From an uncultured Collinsella sp. (GTDB lineage: Bacteria > Actinomycetota > Coriobacteriia > Coriobacteriales > Coriobacteriaceae): 11,856 nucleotides of DNA. A model generated the notes under the pieces. That model was not told where the DNA came from. It saw only the letters and a program-made list of their open reading frames with translations, and searched no databases. Positions 1 to 6,694 of this stretch are shown here, piece after piece (the first letter of the stretch is position 1; every line of letters begins with the position of its first letter). The stretch spans positions 1 to 11,856 of the forward strand of contig CABRIB010000065.1 in the NCBI GenBank assembly GCA_902470915.1. Direction: 5' to 3'. The translations under genes were made by a program, and so were the position numbers.

Positions 1-28
1 TGGGCTCGGAGATGTGTATAAGAGACAG
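1..28 (+). other. Nextera transposase adapter left in the assembly
   Basis: Bases 1-28 match the 3' part of the Illumina Nextera read-2 adapter, including the complete 19-base Tn5 mosaic end at 10-28 (AGATGTGTATAAGAGACAG). It sits at the very edge of the window, as expected for untrimmed read-through at a contig end. Translated, it gives the artefactual start MCIRDR, which is well known from contaminated protein records. It is not part of the genome, and the ATG at 12 is not a real start codon. Confidence 0.97.
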
Positions 29-2159
29 GAATCAGGCTGTCCAGGCCGAAGAGTTCAATGACGGGGTTCCCGCTGCCGAGCCGGCGGAGGAGCCTGCCGA
101 GCCCGAGCCCAAGCTCTATCGCAACGCCGCCGGCAACATCCGCTTTGGTTCGGATGCCATCCGTGCGCTCGGAATGCTTCCCGAGTCCTGCACGCTCGAT
201 TACGAGGAGGGCGAGGAGCCGACGTTTGAGCCCGAGCCTGCGCCCGTTGTCACTGTGGATGATGAGTCTGCCGCGGTTACCGCTGCCGTTGCCGAGTCCG
301 AGGCGGTGTCCGCGATCGATCCCGCGGCAGGACTGGACATTTTGGCTCCCGCCGCGCCGGCGCAAGACGTTGCGGACGAGTCTGACGACGATTACGTTGA
401 ACAGCCGAGGCGCGTGTCTTACGAGAGCGATACTGATTTCTCGGCCGAGATTCCCGCGGCAACGCCCCATGCCGATATTGCATCCGCGTTCTCTTCGATT
501 GGCGCCAGCGCTTCCAACTTCTTTAAGGGTGCGCTTGCAAAGGGCAAGAAATTTGTCGACGATTTCGAGGAGAAGCGCGCTGCCGCACGCGAGGCTGCCG
601 AGCAGGAGGCTATCGCTCAGCAGCAGGCAGCCGAGGCGGCACGTGAGCTCGCGGCGCAAGAGTTCGAGCAGAACGAGGCTGTGCAGTCCGTGCCCGTCGA
701 CGCCGCCGAAGCTACAACGTCCTTTGAGTCCCAGCAACCGACGTCCGCGGATGTTGTTGAGGCAACAACGTCTTTCGAGGCTCAGCAGCACGTCGATAGC
801 ACCATGTCGTTTGATGCCGCGAAGTTCGATTCCACGATAACGTTTGAAAAGCAGGGCACCGCGATTGCCGAGTCCCTTCCTGTTTCCGATGAACAGGGCG
901 ACGCGGTGGACGATGACGAGCCCATTGATGCTGCCGAGGACGAGCCCGTCGAGGCCAACTCTGGCGAAGAGCAATACGCGGCAGCCGAGCAAGCTGATTC
1001 GACCGAGGCCGAGCAGGAGGAAGTGCCTGCGGTTTCCGAGACTCTCGAAACGGATGAGTCGAGGCCTTACTCCACGCAGATTTTCACCATGACGACCCCG
1101 AGTGGTTCCGGTGCCACGGTTGCCAATGTCGCTCCCACCCAGGACGAAACGGTCGATTCCCTTATGGCCCAGATTTCCTCCCAAGCATCGCCGCGTCCGC
1201 AGATGAATGTTCCCGATCCGTCGTCGGCACCGTCGCCTGCACCTTCCTCGTCTCCGCTGGCTTCGGTCCCCGATCCGTCGCTGCCGTCTATGAAGCAGGC
1301 AAACGTTGCGTCTCGCACGTCGCTGTTCGACCTTCCCGATCCCTCTGCCCAGGTCAACGACCCCTTTGCTACCGCCCAAGGTCCCGAACCCACATCGGCA
1401 CCCGTTGCGCCTCCTGTGCCCGTTGCGTCGGGCGCGCAGCCGATCGAGACCATTTCGGCTCCCGCCCCGGCGGCACCCAAGTCTCGTAAGCGCGGCCTGG
1501 GTGGCCTGTTCGGTCGTAAAAAGAAAAACGAGCAGGACAGCATGAGTGACTGGCTGGGCGTCGAAGACGATTACGATGCCAAGAAGTCCGGTCGCGGTAT
1601 CGGTTCGTGGGATAACTTCGAGGACGATAACGATGGCTGGAAGGGTGGCGCTACGTCTTCCGATGGCGCTTCTTCCGAAGATATGCTCTCGGCTGTCGCC
1701 TCTATGGGCGATGATGAGCTGCTTGGTCACGATATCTGGTTTGTGGCAACGGGCGCCTCGGATTGTGATGGCGCCGGCATGAAGGCCTTCTTGGCTTCGC
1801 ATCGCGATAAGCTCCGCGGCGTATTTTTCATCAATCTTGAATCCGTCGGCGCCGGTAGGCTTTCGGTCGTGACGGTCGAGGGCGAACAACAACTGCTCAA
1901 GGGCGATCGCCGCATCATGAACCTGGTCAGCAAGGTCTGCAAGTCGTTCCATGTCGATTGTGGCGCGCTCGAGATGCCTTATGCCAAGACCGATGCCTAT
2001 GCCGCGCTCGAGGCGAGCCGCCGAGCCCTCACCATCGCCGGCGTGGACGGCACGCGTCTGGCTTGCGCTCGTACCGAGGACGACCTGCCCCACAATGTCA
2101 ACCCGACGAACATTGCTACGGTATCCGAGGTCGTGACCGAGGTTATCCGCCGTTCGTAG
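29..2159 (+). CDS. Acidic disordered protein with C-terminal M28-peptidase-like domain (5' end missing)
   Basis: This is the 3' part of a longer gene; the true start lies outside the contig and the apparent ATG at 12 is adapter. About 560 visible residues are low-complexity, rich in Ala, Glu, Pro and Ser, with repeats (ATTSFE-type at about 711-800; [VL]PDPS three times between 1206 and 1345) and a basic patch with RKRGLGGLFGRKKK at about 1485-1530. From about 1710 a folded region of about 148 residues resembles the second half of an M28 aminopeptidase: strand, helix, strand ending INLESVGAG, and a C-terminal helix. Positions that normally bind zinc are altered: the Glu-Glu pair reads Ser-Asp (1758-1763), Asn-Leu-Asp reads Asn-Leu-Glu (1833-1841), and the C-terminal His appears to be Arg (2070-2072). 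The HxD half of the fold is not visible and could lie upstream. A degenerate, perhaps non-catalytic relative is my inference. The downstream small membrane-protein gene follows after 21 bases and probably shares its transcript. Confidence 0.7.
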
Positions 2160-2180
2160 ACGGAGCTCTAAGGAGTCAAC

Positions 2181-2399
2181 GTGTTTTCGTATATTAAGCG
2201 CCATTGGCCTGTCTACGTGATTTTGACCTTGATTGCCATTGCGTTAGGATTTGGGGCTGCCTACATCGTGGGTGCGAAGGGCTCGACCCCCGCCTCCGCA
2301 ATCAGCGAAGAGGTGGAGCAAGAACAGAGCACGGGTGCCGATGGGATTCCTGAGTCCGAGCAGGCAATCGTTGATGGTGGATCTTCGTCTGCAGAGTAG
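2181..2399 (+). CDS. Small single-pass membrane protein, function unknown
   Basis: A 72-residue protein starting with GTG at 2181. An AAGGAG ribosome-binding site at 2170-2175, five bases upstream, decides the start. The N-terminus is short and basic (FSYIKRHW), followed by one hydrophobic segment at about residues 10-30, then an acidic, Ser/Glu-rich tail of about 40 residues that looks disordered. The short basic N-terminus favours an N-in orientation with the acidic tail outside, although an uncleaved signal anchor cannot be told apart from a signal peptide here. The gene follows the M28-like gene by 21 bases and ends just before a strong terminator, so it is probably the last gene of that operon. 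No family is recognised. Confidence 0.75.
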   Translation: MFSYIKRHWPVYVILTLIAIALGFGAAYIVGAKGSTPASAISEEVEQEQSTGADGIPESEQAIVDGGSSSAE

Positions 2400-2420
2400 A
2401 TACGGCGATTTACATGATTG

Positions 2421-2458
2421 AAAGCGGGCGAGCCAGGGGACTGGCTCGCCCGCTTTTT
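2421..2458. terminator. Bidirectional intrinsic terminator between convergent genes
   Basis: A perfect 16-base-pair stem (2421-2436 with 2441-2456) closes a GGGA loop and is followed by T residues to 2458. On the other strand the stem begins with AAA, giving a short U run after the hairpin. It lies 21 bases after the small membrane-protein gene and 7 bases beyond the stop codon of the convergent adhesin gene, so it can end transcription from both sides. Confidence 0.92.
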
Positions 2459-2465
2459 CATCGCG

Positions 2466-5400
2466 CTAGCGCTTCTTTGGGATCGACCTAAGGCGAGCGA
2501 ACCATAGGGCTGCGGCACCCGAGGTCAGGAGCGCAGTGATGCAAGCGGCGATGGGAACTGGTCCTGTTGCCGGTAGGTCCTGCGGTAGGGTACAGCGTTG
2601 AATGACACAGTCCTCGTCATGTGACTCAAGTTTATCGCCGCCGCCGTTGCGACAAAGATCGACGCGTGCGCTGTTGGTGAGTGCGGTTTGGGGCGTATAA
2701 GCCGATGTTGCCTGCATGTGCACGACTGCGCCCCGAGCGTCTGCACCAAGGATTGCTTTGGCATCGTCAAGGTCGTCGTGCTCATCTTTGAGATCATCGC
2801 GGGTCCAAGAATCCGCATCGCTTCGAGTCGTAAAGTCGGCGGCTACCGCACCGTATTCAATTCGAATGCCCGTTACGACGGTATTGGATGCAAGGTCGAG
2901 CTCTTCCGCCTCGAGTGTGGTGGATTCCGTGGTCGAGATATCCGCCTTCCAGAGGTGCCAACCGTCGTAATCGACGAGGCGACAGTCCTCACCCAGGCTC
3001 TCTTTTACTTCGTCGGACTCAAGCCAAGGATTTTCGTGCCCATCGTCAAGTGTCGCGTTTGCCGGCTCATCGACGTCTGTCGAGTCCAACGGCGTCGTGC
3101 GATACCATACGTTGCACAGACCGTTGAGGTCGCCGATGGCGACGGGGGTTTCGATTGAGATGAATCTCGCCGTGCCGTCTTTGGCGCACTCAAGATCATC
3201 GGTAATCGTAAACTCATCAACCCAAGTAGCGGAATCGTTTCGAGCATCGATGGTATAGGAGAAAAGCCCATCACTATTGGTTTGCGTCGTGGCGCGGTTT
3301 TTACCATCGCCGTTAGCCAACAGGCCCTTTTCGATAGGTTGGACAAGTTCCTGACGCTTGTCGACCTGCCCCTTGATCTCGATGGGCGCATCCTTCATCG
3401 CGACGGATTGGACTTCTCCCGTATCTTTTATTTCAAACGTTATCTCCTCGGCAAGGTCATAGGTCCGCGGAGACATCATTTCGCGCAACGAGTAGGTGCC
3501 AGGTGCAAGATGTTCGACGCGGTGCGGCTTGTCGGATGAGATCCAGGAGTCTATTTCGGTTTTATCGGGACCATATAAGGTGAGCTGTGCGCCTTCCACT
3601 TCCTGCTCACCGCTTGCATCGACCTTGGAGATATCAACCTTGGTGTAATCGTCGGATACGTTAAGCCGCGCTTCTACAACGGGTGTTTTCTGGTCGGCAT
3701 AAGTAAGGTCGACAATATGGGATGTCCGATCGAGTAAGAAGCCTGCCGGCGCTTGAGTCTCGACAACCTCGTAGCGTGCGGTGCCAGATCCCAGCGGGAG
3801 GTCGTCCGCGCGTGCTTCTCCAGTTTCATCCGTCGTGACGGTAGCGACAGTCTCACCGTCGAGCGCGGCAATGCTACCGTCGGGGCGCACGATATCACCC
3901 GAGGCACGGATCTCAAAGACGGCGCCCGCGAGGCTGCTGCCGTCTACGGCATCGGTTTTAACGATCCTGATGTTTCCGGTCGCGGCGTGGTCATAATACG
4001 AGGCGATTGCAACGGGCGTTAGGTTCATGTCGGCGGGTATGTTTACCTCGATCTCCTCGCCGACAAGATAGGGCTCTTTGGCCGAGGTTTCGCGTACATA
4101 ATAGGTGCCCGGCACGAGCGATTCGGGCAGTGTGACGGTCCCGGTCGCGTCAGTCGTAAAGGTGTCCATTACGTTATGTGCTGGATACCAGCAAGTTTGT
4201 GAGACAGGTTCGTGATTGCTGTCGAGGAGTTGGAAGGTGAATCCGGCTAGTGGAACAGAAGCGCCTGTTTGGGCATCGCGTTTTACAATCTGGAGATGCG
4301 TCGACAGAGCGTGGTTGTCCACGATATATTGAAGCTCGGCGCCGTTGGAAATCTGATTGGCCCCGACGGTCCATTCCCCTGCACGTTTAAAACCCTCGGG
4401 GACGGTTTCCGGAACCTCGCGAACCGTGTAGCCGGCACGGTCGTATGGGACGGCTCCGTGGATACCGGCGGGTCGCTTGCCTGCGCCGAACCATGCTTCG
4501 GGCTGATCTTTGGTGGAGGCAAAGCCATAGACGTTTGTGGTCAGTGTGCCAACAACCTGCTGAGAGCTGTTGCTGACAACCTCAAAGACAACACCTTCCG
4601 CCGGCTGCTCCAGGCCGGATTGGTCGCTATTGCCGTAATCCTTGAATTTGGAAATCTCAAGGTCAAACGCAATGGGGATATCGGAAATGCGAGATTCGAT
4701 CTCGACTACGCCTGAATCGCCGAGCTGGTCGGCTCCAACGGTATAGGTCCAGCTGTCGTTGGATGGCAGGTAGCCCTCGGGGGCTTTTGATTCGTAGATG
4801 GTAAAGGTTCCTAAGGGGACATCGACGAGGGTAGCCCGACCGCTTTCGTCGGTCGTGAGGATTTGCGCCCATCCAGGGGTTGATTGCGACACACACGTGA
4901 ACTCTGCTCCTGCGAGTGAAGATCCCACCTGGGGGCCGGCATTCGTCGCGGCATCGAGTTTTACGATACGCAGGTTGATGGTGCCGGGCTGTTCATCAAT
5001 GGTGACCTGTCCACCGTCATTCCCCGTGGTAAAGGCGATGCGATCACGGCGGGGGACATAGCCGGCCGGCGCCTTCGTTTCAACTAGGTAGTATGCCGTG
5101 TTGGGCAGAAGTGTTGCTCGCGCCCGACCGTTGCTGTCCATCTGGATGGTGCCGACATGCGCGCCGCTGGCGCTCTCAAAAATATCGAATGTTGCCCCGT
5201 CAAACTGATAAGTATTGTTTCCGCTGGTAATGGCGGCGTTTGCAGACTGTTTTTTGAAGGAAACAGAGACCGCCGGCAGTACATAGAGCATGTCCTGACG
5301 TTTGCTGCCGCCCGATACGGCTCCTAGATAGCGTCGCGCGCGGTGCGGAGCGGCTTTGATGCTTCCTGATTTTGCGCTGTCGTGGAGCCACCGCGCCGCC

Positions 5401-5897
5401 GCCACGACTTCATTGTCAGTGGTAAAGTGCCCACTCTTGGTTTTGCCCTGAGCGGTCGTGTAAGAGTAAGTACCGTCGACATGGGTAGTGCCGTTGAGCA
5501 TCCATACGGCAAGCTGGGTTGCGGCGCGGGCGCGATCGGGTGAAAGATGGTAACCGCCAAACGACGTGGCGGTAGGATATCCGTGACAAACGATTGCCGC
5601 GAACTCGTCGTCGAGCCACACCCAGCCTTGATCAAAGTTGAGCCATGGGCCGCCCGGCTTGGTGGGGCCGGGGCGCTCCTGGTTCATGCAGTAGGCAATC
5701 GAGGCGTCTTGAGCTTCATACTTGCCGATGAAGAAGGGCCCACAATCATCGCTAATAGTGCGGAAGCCGAGCTGATCGTAGCCATCGACGGCAAATGCGG
5801 CTCCCGGTGTCAGGCAGCCGAAAAGCGGGAAGAGGAGCAGGAGCAGCGGACCTGTTGCGATTGCGCTGTGGACAGAGTGCGTGGGTGCGTTGGACAT
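2466..5897 (-). CDS. LPATG-anchored thioester/Cna-B repeat adhesin
   Basis: An 1143-residue surface protein starting at ATG 5897 with AAGGAG at 5903-5908 on the minus strand. Domains: signal peptide 1-36 (cut after AFA); thioester domain about 40-205, with the Cys70 (AYCMN) and Gln128 (TQLAVW) pair typical of this family; then about six Cna-B/SpaA-like beta domains at about 215-303, 306-404, 410-528, 533-635, 641-745 and 752-835. Most have an early Lys (313, 417, 539, 647, 758) and the E-[TS]-x-AP-x-GY-type Glu (273, 369, 494, 603, 713, 806), the residues used for internal isopeptide bonds. An acidic C-terminal module of about 250 residues follows (838-1095), then LPATG 1108-1112, a membrane segment 1114-1135 and a basic tail. 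In known family members a thioester tip bonds covalently to host or surface amines and Cna-B domains form a stiff stalk. An adhesin role is inferred from this architecture. No sortase or pilin partner gene lies nearby, so it is more likely a monomeric adhesin than a pilus tip, but this is not certain. Confidence 0.92.
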   Translation of the reverse strand: MSNAPTHSVHSAIATGPLLLLLFPLFGCLTPGAAFAVDGYDQLGFRTISDDCGPFFIGKYEAQDASIAYCMNQERPGPTKPGGPWLNFDQGWVWLDDEFAAIVCHGYPTATSFGGYHLSPDRARAATQLAVWMLNGTTHVDGTYSYTTAQGKTKSGHFTTDNEVVAAARWLHDSAKSGSIKAAPHRARRYLGAVSGGSKRQDMLYVLPAVSVSFKKQSANAAITSGNNTYQFDGATFDIFESASGAHVGTIQMDSNGRARATLLPNTAYYLVETKAPAGYVPRRDRIAFTTGNDGGQVTIDEQPGTINLRIVKLDAATNAGPQVGSSLAGAEFTCVSQSTPGWAQILTTDESGRATLVDVPLGTFTIYESKAPEGYLPSNDSWTYTVGADQLGDSGVVEIESRISDIPIAFDLEISKFKDYGNSDQSGLEQPAEGVVFEVVSNSSQQVVGTLTTNVYGFASTKDQPEAWFGAGKRPAGIHGAVPYDRAGYTVREVPETVPEGFKRAGEWTVGANQISNGAELQYIVDNHALSTHLQIVKRDAQTGASVPLAGFTFQLLDSNHEPVSQTCWYPAHNVMDTFTTDATGTVTLPESLVPGTYYVRETSAKEPYLVGEEIEVNIPADMNLTPVAIASYYDHAATGNIRIVKTDAVDGSSLAGAVFEIRASGDIVRPDGSIAALDGETVATVTTDETGEARADDLPLGSGTARYEVVETQAPAGFLLDRTSHIVDLTYADQKTPVVEARLNVSDDYTKVDISKVDASGEQEVEGAQLTLYGPDKTEIDSWISSDKPHRVEHLAPGTYSLREMMSPRTYDLAEEITFEIKDTGEVQSVAMKDAPIEIKGQVDKRQELVQPIEKGLLANGDGKNRATTQTNSDGLFSYTIDARNDSATWVDEFTITDDLECAKDGTARFISIETPVAIGDLNGLCNVWYRTTPLDSTDVDEPANATLDDGHENPWLESDEVKESLGEDCRLVDYDGWHLWKADISTTESTTLEAEELDLASNTVVTGIRIEYGAVAADFTTRSDADSWTRDDLKDEHDDLDDAKAILGADARGAVVHMQATSAYTPQTALTNSARVDLCRNGGGDKLESHDEDCVIQRCTLPQDLPATGPVPIAACITALLTSGAAALWFARLRSIPKKR
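2562..2576 (-). other. LPATG sortase recognition motif of the adhesin
   Basis: The codons for Leu-Pro-Ala-Thr-Gly (residues 1108-1112) are followed by a hydrophobic stretch of about 22 residues and the tail RLRSIPKKR, the standard three-part cell-wall sorting signal. Cleavage between Thr and Gly by a sortase would link the protein to peptidoglycan. Confidence 0.93.
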
Positions 5898-6151
5898 GGC
5901 TGCTCCTTATCCCTCGTGCGCCGCATGGGGAGGTTGCGACGCGTAGGATGAGGCTACCCCCGAGGTTCATGCGGGTAAGTACCGGAGCCTGACCAAAAGC
6001 TTGCCCGATTTCTGACAAATCGAGCTCAAATACAACAATCAGATAAAAACGCAGGTAGAAGATGGTAAGAAAAGAACGACAGAGGTCCTCATCTCCACAA
6101 TCGGCGCGGTTTTCAAACGATTCTCCACAGCTAAAACAAGCATCGACACCC
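5898..6151. other. Intergenic region between divergent adhesin and tRNA-Gly genes
   Basis: About 250 bases containing the leader of the minus-strand adhesin gene. Apart from its ribosome-binding site (5903-5908), no convincing pair of promoter boxes for the adhesin could be picked out; a TTGTCA-like hexamer on the minus strand near 6014-6019 has no good -10 partner at the usual distance. Small open frames here show no ribosome-binding site or protein-like composition. The stretch at about 6010-6150 is AT-richer than its surroundings. Confidence 0.5.
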
Positions 6152-6181
6152 TTGTATCGAACAAGACAACCGCGTTATACT
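6152..6181 (+). promoter_or_regulatory. Promoter of tRNA-Gly
   Basis: TTGTAT at 6152-6157 and TATACT at 6176-6181 are separated by 18 bases and lie 13 bases before the mature tRNA start. The boxes and spacing fit a vegetative sigma-factor promoter placed as expected for a tRNA gene. Confidence 0.75.
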
Positions 6182-6194
6182 AGCCAACACACAA

Positions 6195-6269
6195 GCGGGC
6201 ATCGCCAAGTGGTAAGGCATCAGCTTCCCAAGCTGACACTCGCGGGTTCGAATCCCGTTGCCCGCTCCA
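6195..6269 (+). tRNA. tRNA-Gly (anticodon CCC)
   Basis: A full cloverleaf: acceptor stem GCGGGCA (6195-6201) with TGCCCGC (6259-6265), D arm GCC/GGC, anticodon stem TCAGC/GCTGA enclosing the loop TTCCCAA (anticodon CCC, reading GGG glycine codons), T arm GCGGG-TTCGAAT-CCCGT, discriminator T, and an encoded CCA at 6267-6269. It has its own promoter and a terminator that starts immediately after it, so it is a single-gene transcript. Its 3' end is repeated downstream at 6445-6461. Confidence 0.97.
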
Positions 6270-6314
6270 GTAAAAAGCACAAGCACGGCAGCGTTACGTT
6301 GCCGTGCTTTTTAC
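6270..6314 (+). terminator. Terminator of tRNA-Gly, with an alternative pairing
   Basis: AGCACGGCA (6282-6290) pairs perfectly with TGCCGTGCT (6300-6308), followed by a T run to 6312. An alternative outer pairing also exists, because GTAAAAAGCAC (6270-6280) is the exact complement of GTGCTTTTTAC (6304-6314). Either form yields a strong hairpin directly after the tRNA. Confidence 0.85.
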
Positions 6315-6410
6315 TACCAAGCGCCGGGACTCGAACCCGCCAGGGTGCGAGCGTAAAGCAAACGCGAAGCGTTTGTAGCGAGCAGGCGAAGGTGCCGGCA
6401 GGCGCCTGAA

Positions 6411-6448
6411 GCCGGTGCGGATTTGCGAAGCAAATACGCGGACGTCCC
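6411..6448 (+). repeat. 38-base direct repeat, copy 1
   Basis: Identical over 38 bases to 6542-6579. It starts GCCGGTGCGGATTTGC and contains the small palindrome ATTTGC-GAA-GCAAAT. Its end overlaps the 17-base copy of the tRNA 3' end. Confidence 0.9.
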
Positions 6449-6461
6449 GTTGCCCGCTCCA
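6445..6461 (+). repeat. 17-base copy of the tRNA-Gly 3' end
   Basis: TCCCGTTGCCCGCTCCA is identical to 6253-6269, the last 17 bases of the tRNA gene including CCA. Direct duplication of a tRNA 3' end is the usual mark of site-specific integration at a tRNA. Here the two copies enclose only about 190 bases with no integrase gene, so this would be a remnant or a small element at most. Confidence 0.85.
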
Positions 6462-6541
6462 CCGAGCACGGGAGACATGGGGACGGCCAATTCAACAAAG
6501 TCTTCCCCCGCGGCTTCGTGAATCCGAGTGGATCGCCCGCA

Positions 6542-6579
6542 GCCGGTGCGGATTTGCGAAGCAAATACGCGGACGTCCC
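6542..6579 (+). repeat. 38-base direct repeat, copy 2
   Basis: The second copy of the repeat at 6411-6448, offset by 131 bases. The bases after it (CATGGCCGCTCC) are a diverged form of those after copy 1 (GTTGCCCGCTCC), so the underlying repeat unit extends a little beyond the identical part. Confidence 0.9.
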
Positions 6580-6644
6580 CATGGCCGCTCCTGTTTCAAA
6601 ATGTTAGGTTAATGCCCGTTATCGTTACTTGCGCCCGCGCACGG

Positions 6645-6650
6645 TACAAT
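6645..6650 (+). promoter_or_regulatory. Possible -10 box for purB
   Basis: TACAAT lies 45 bases before the purB start. No strong -35 stands at the usual 16-18 bases (the sequence there is TCGTTA-like), so the assignment is tentative. Confidence 0.4.
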
Positions 6651-6694
6651 GGTTGGGTTACGACCAACGTGCCAATAACCAAAAAGGAGCCGCT

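Larger units (their letters stand above)
6315..6600. repeat. Repeat-rich, hairpin-dense intergenic region
   Basis: About 290 bases without a gene, made of repeats. It contains an inverted copy of the tRNA T arm (6325-6340; 15 of 16 bases match 6242-6257), a GAA-loop hairpin (stem 6359-6365 with 6369-6375), a second hairpin (CAGGCG 6383-6388 with CGCCTG 6403-6408), two copies of a 38-base repeat, a copy of the tRNA 3' end, and a 10-base inverted pair (6476-6485 with 6574-6583). Open frames crossing it are translations of tRNA-like sequence and are not genes. It may be a palindromic extragenic repeat family or the residue of small insertions at the tRNA. Confidence 0.7.

Noticed and set aside
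1067..1543. 158-residue antisense frame within the first gene
   Set aside because: It is Gly/Ala-rich, opposite low-complexity coding sequence, with no ribosome-binding site or recognisable domain.
6220..6582. Antisense open frame with ERATGFEPAS-like sequence
   Set aside because: This string is the known artefact of translating tRNA sequence on the wrong strand; the frame runs across the tRNA and the repeat region.
6315..6600. CRISPR array
   Set aside because: Only two copies of a 38-base repeat, separated by 93 bases of non-spacer-like repeat sequence, with no cas genes nearby.
6629..6694. Extended purB N-terminus
   Set aside because: The extension covers the ribosome-binding site and follows the -10-like box closely. 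The family N-terminus MIDRYTRPEM starts at 6695.
6462..6694. Purine riboswitch ahead of purB
   Set aside because: The leader after the -10-like box is only about 40 bases, too short for the aptamer, and the upstream hairpins are repeat copies rather than a three-way junction.
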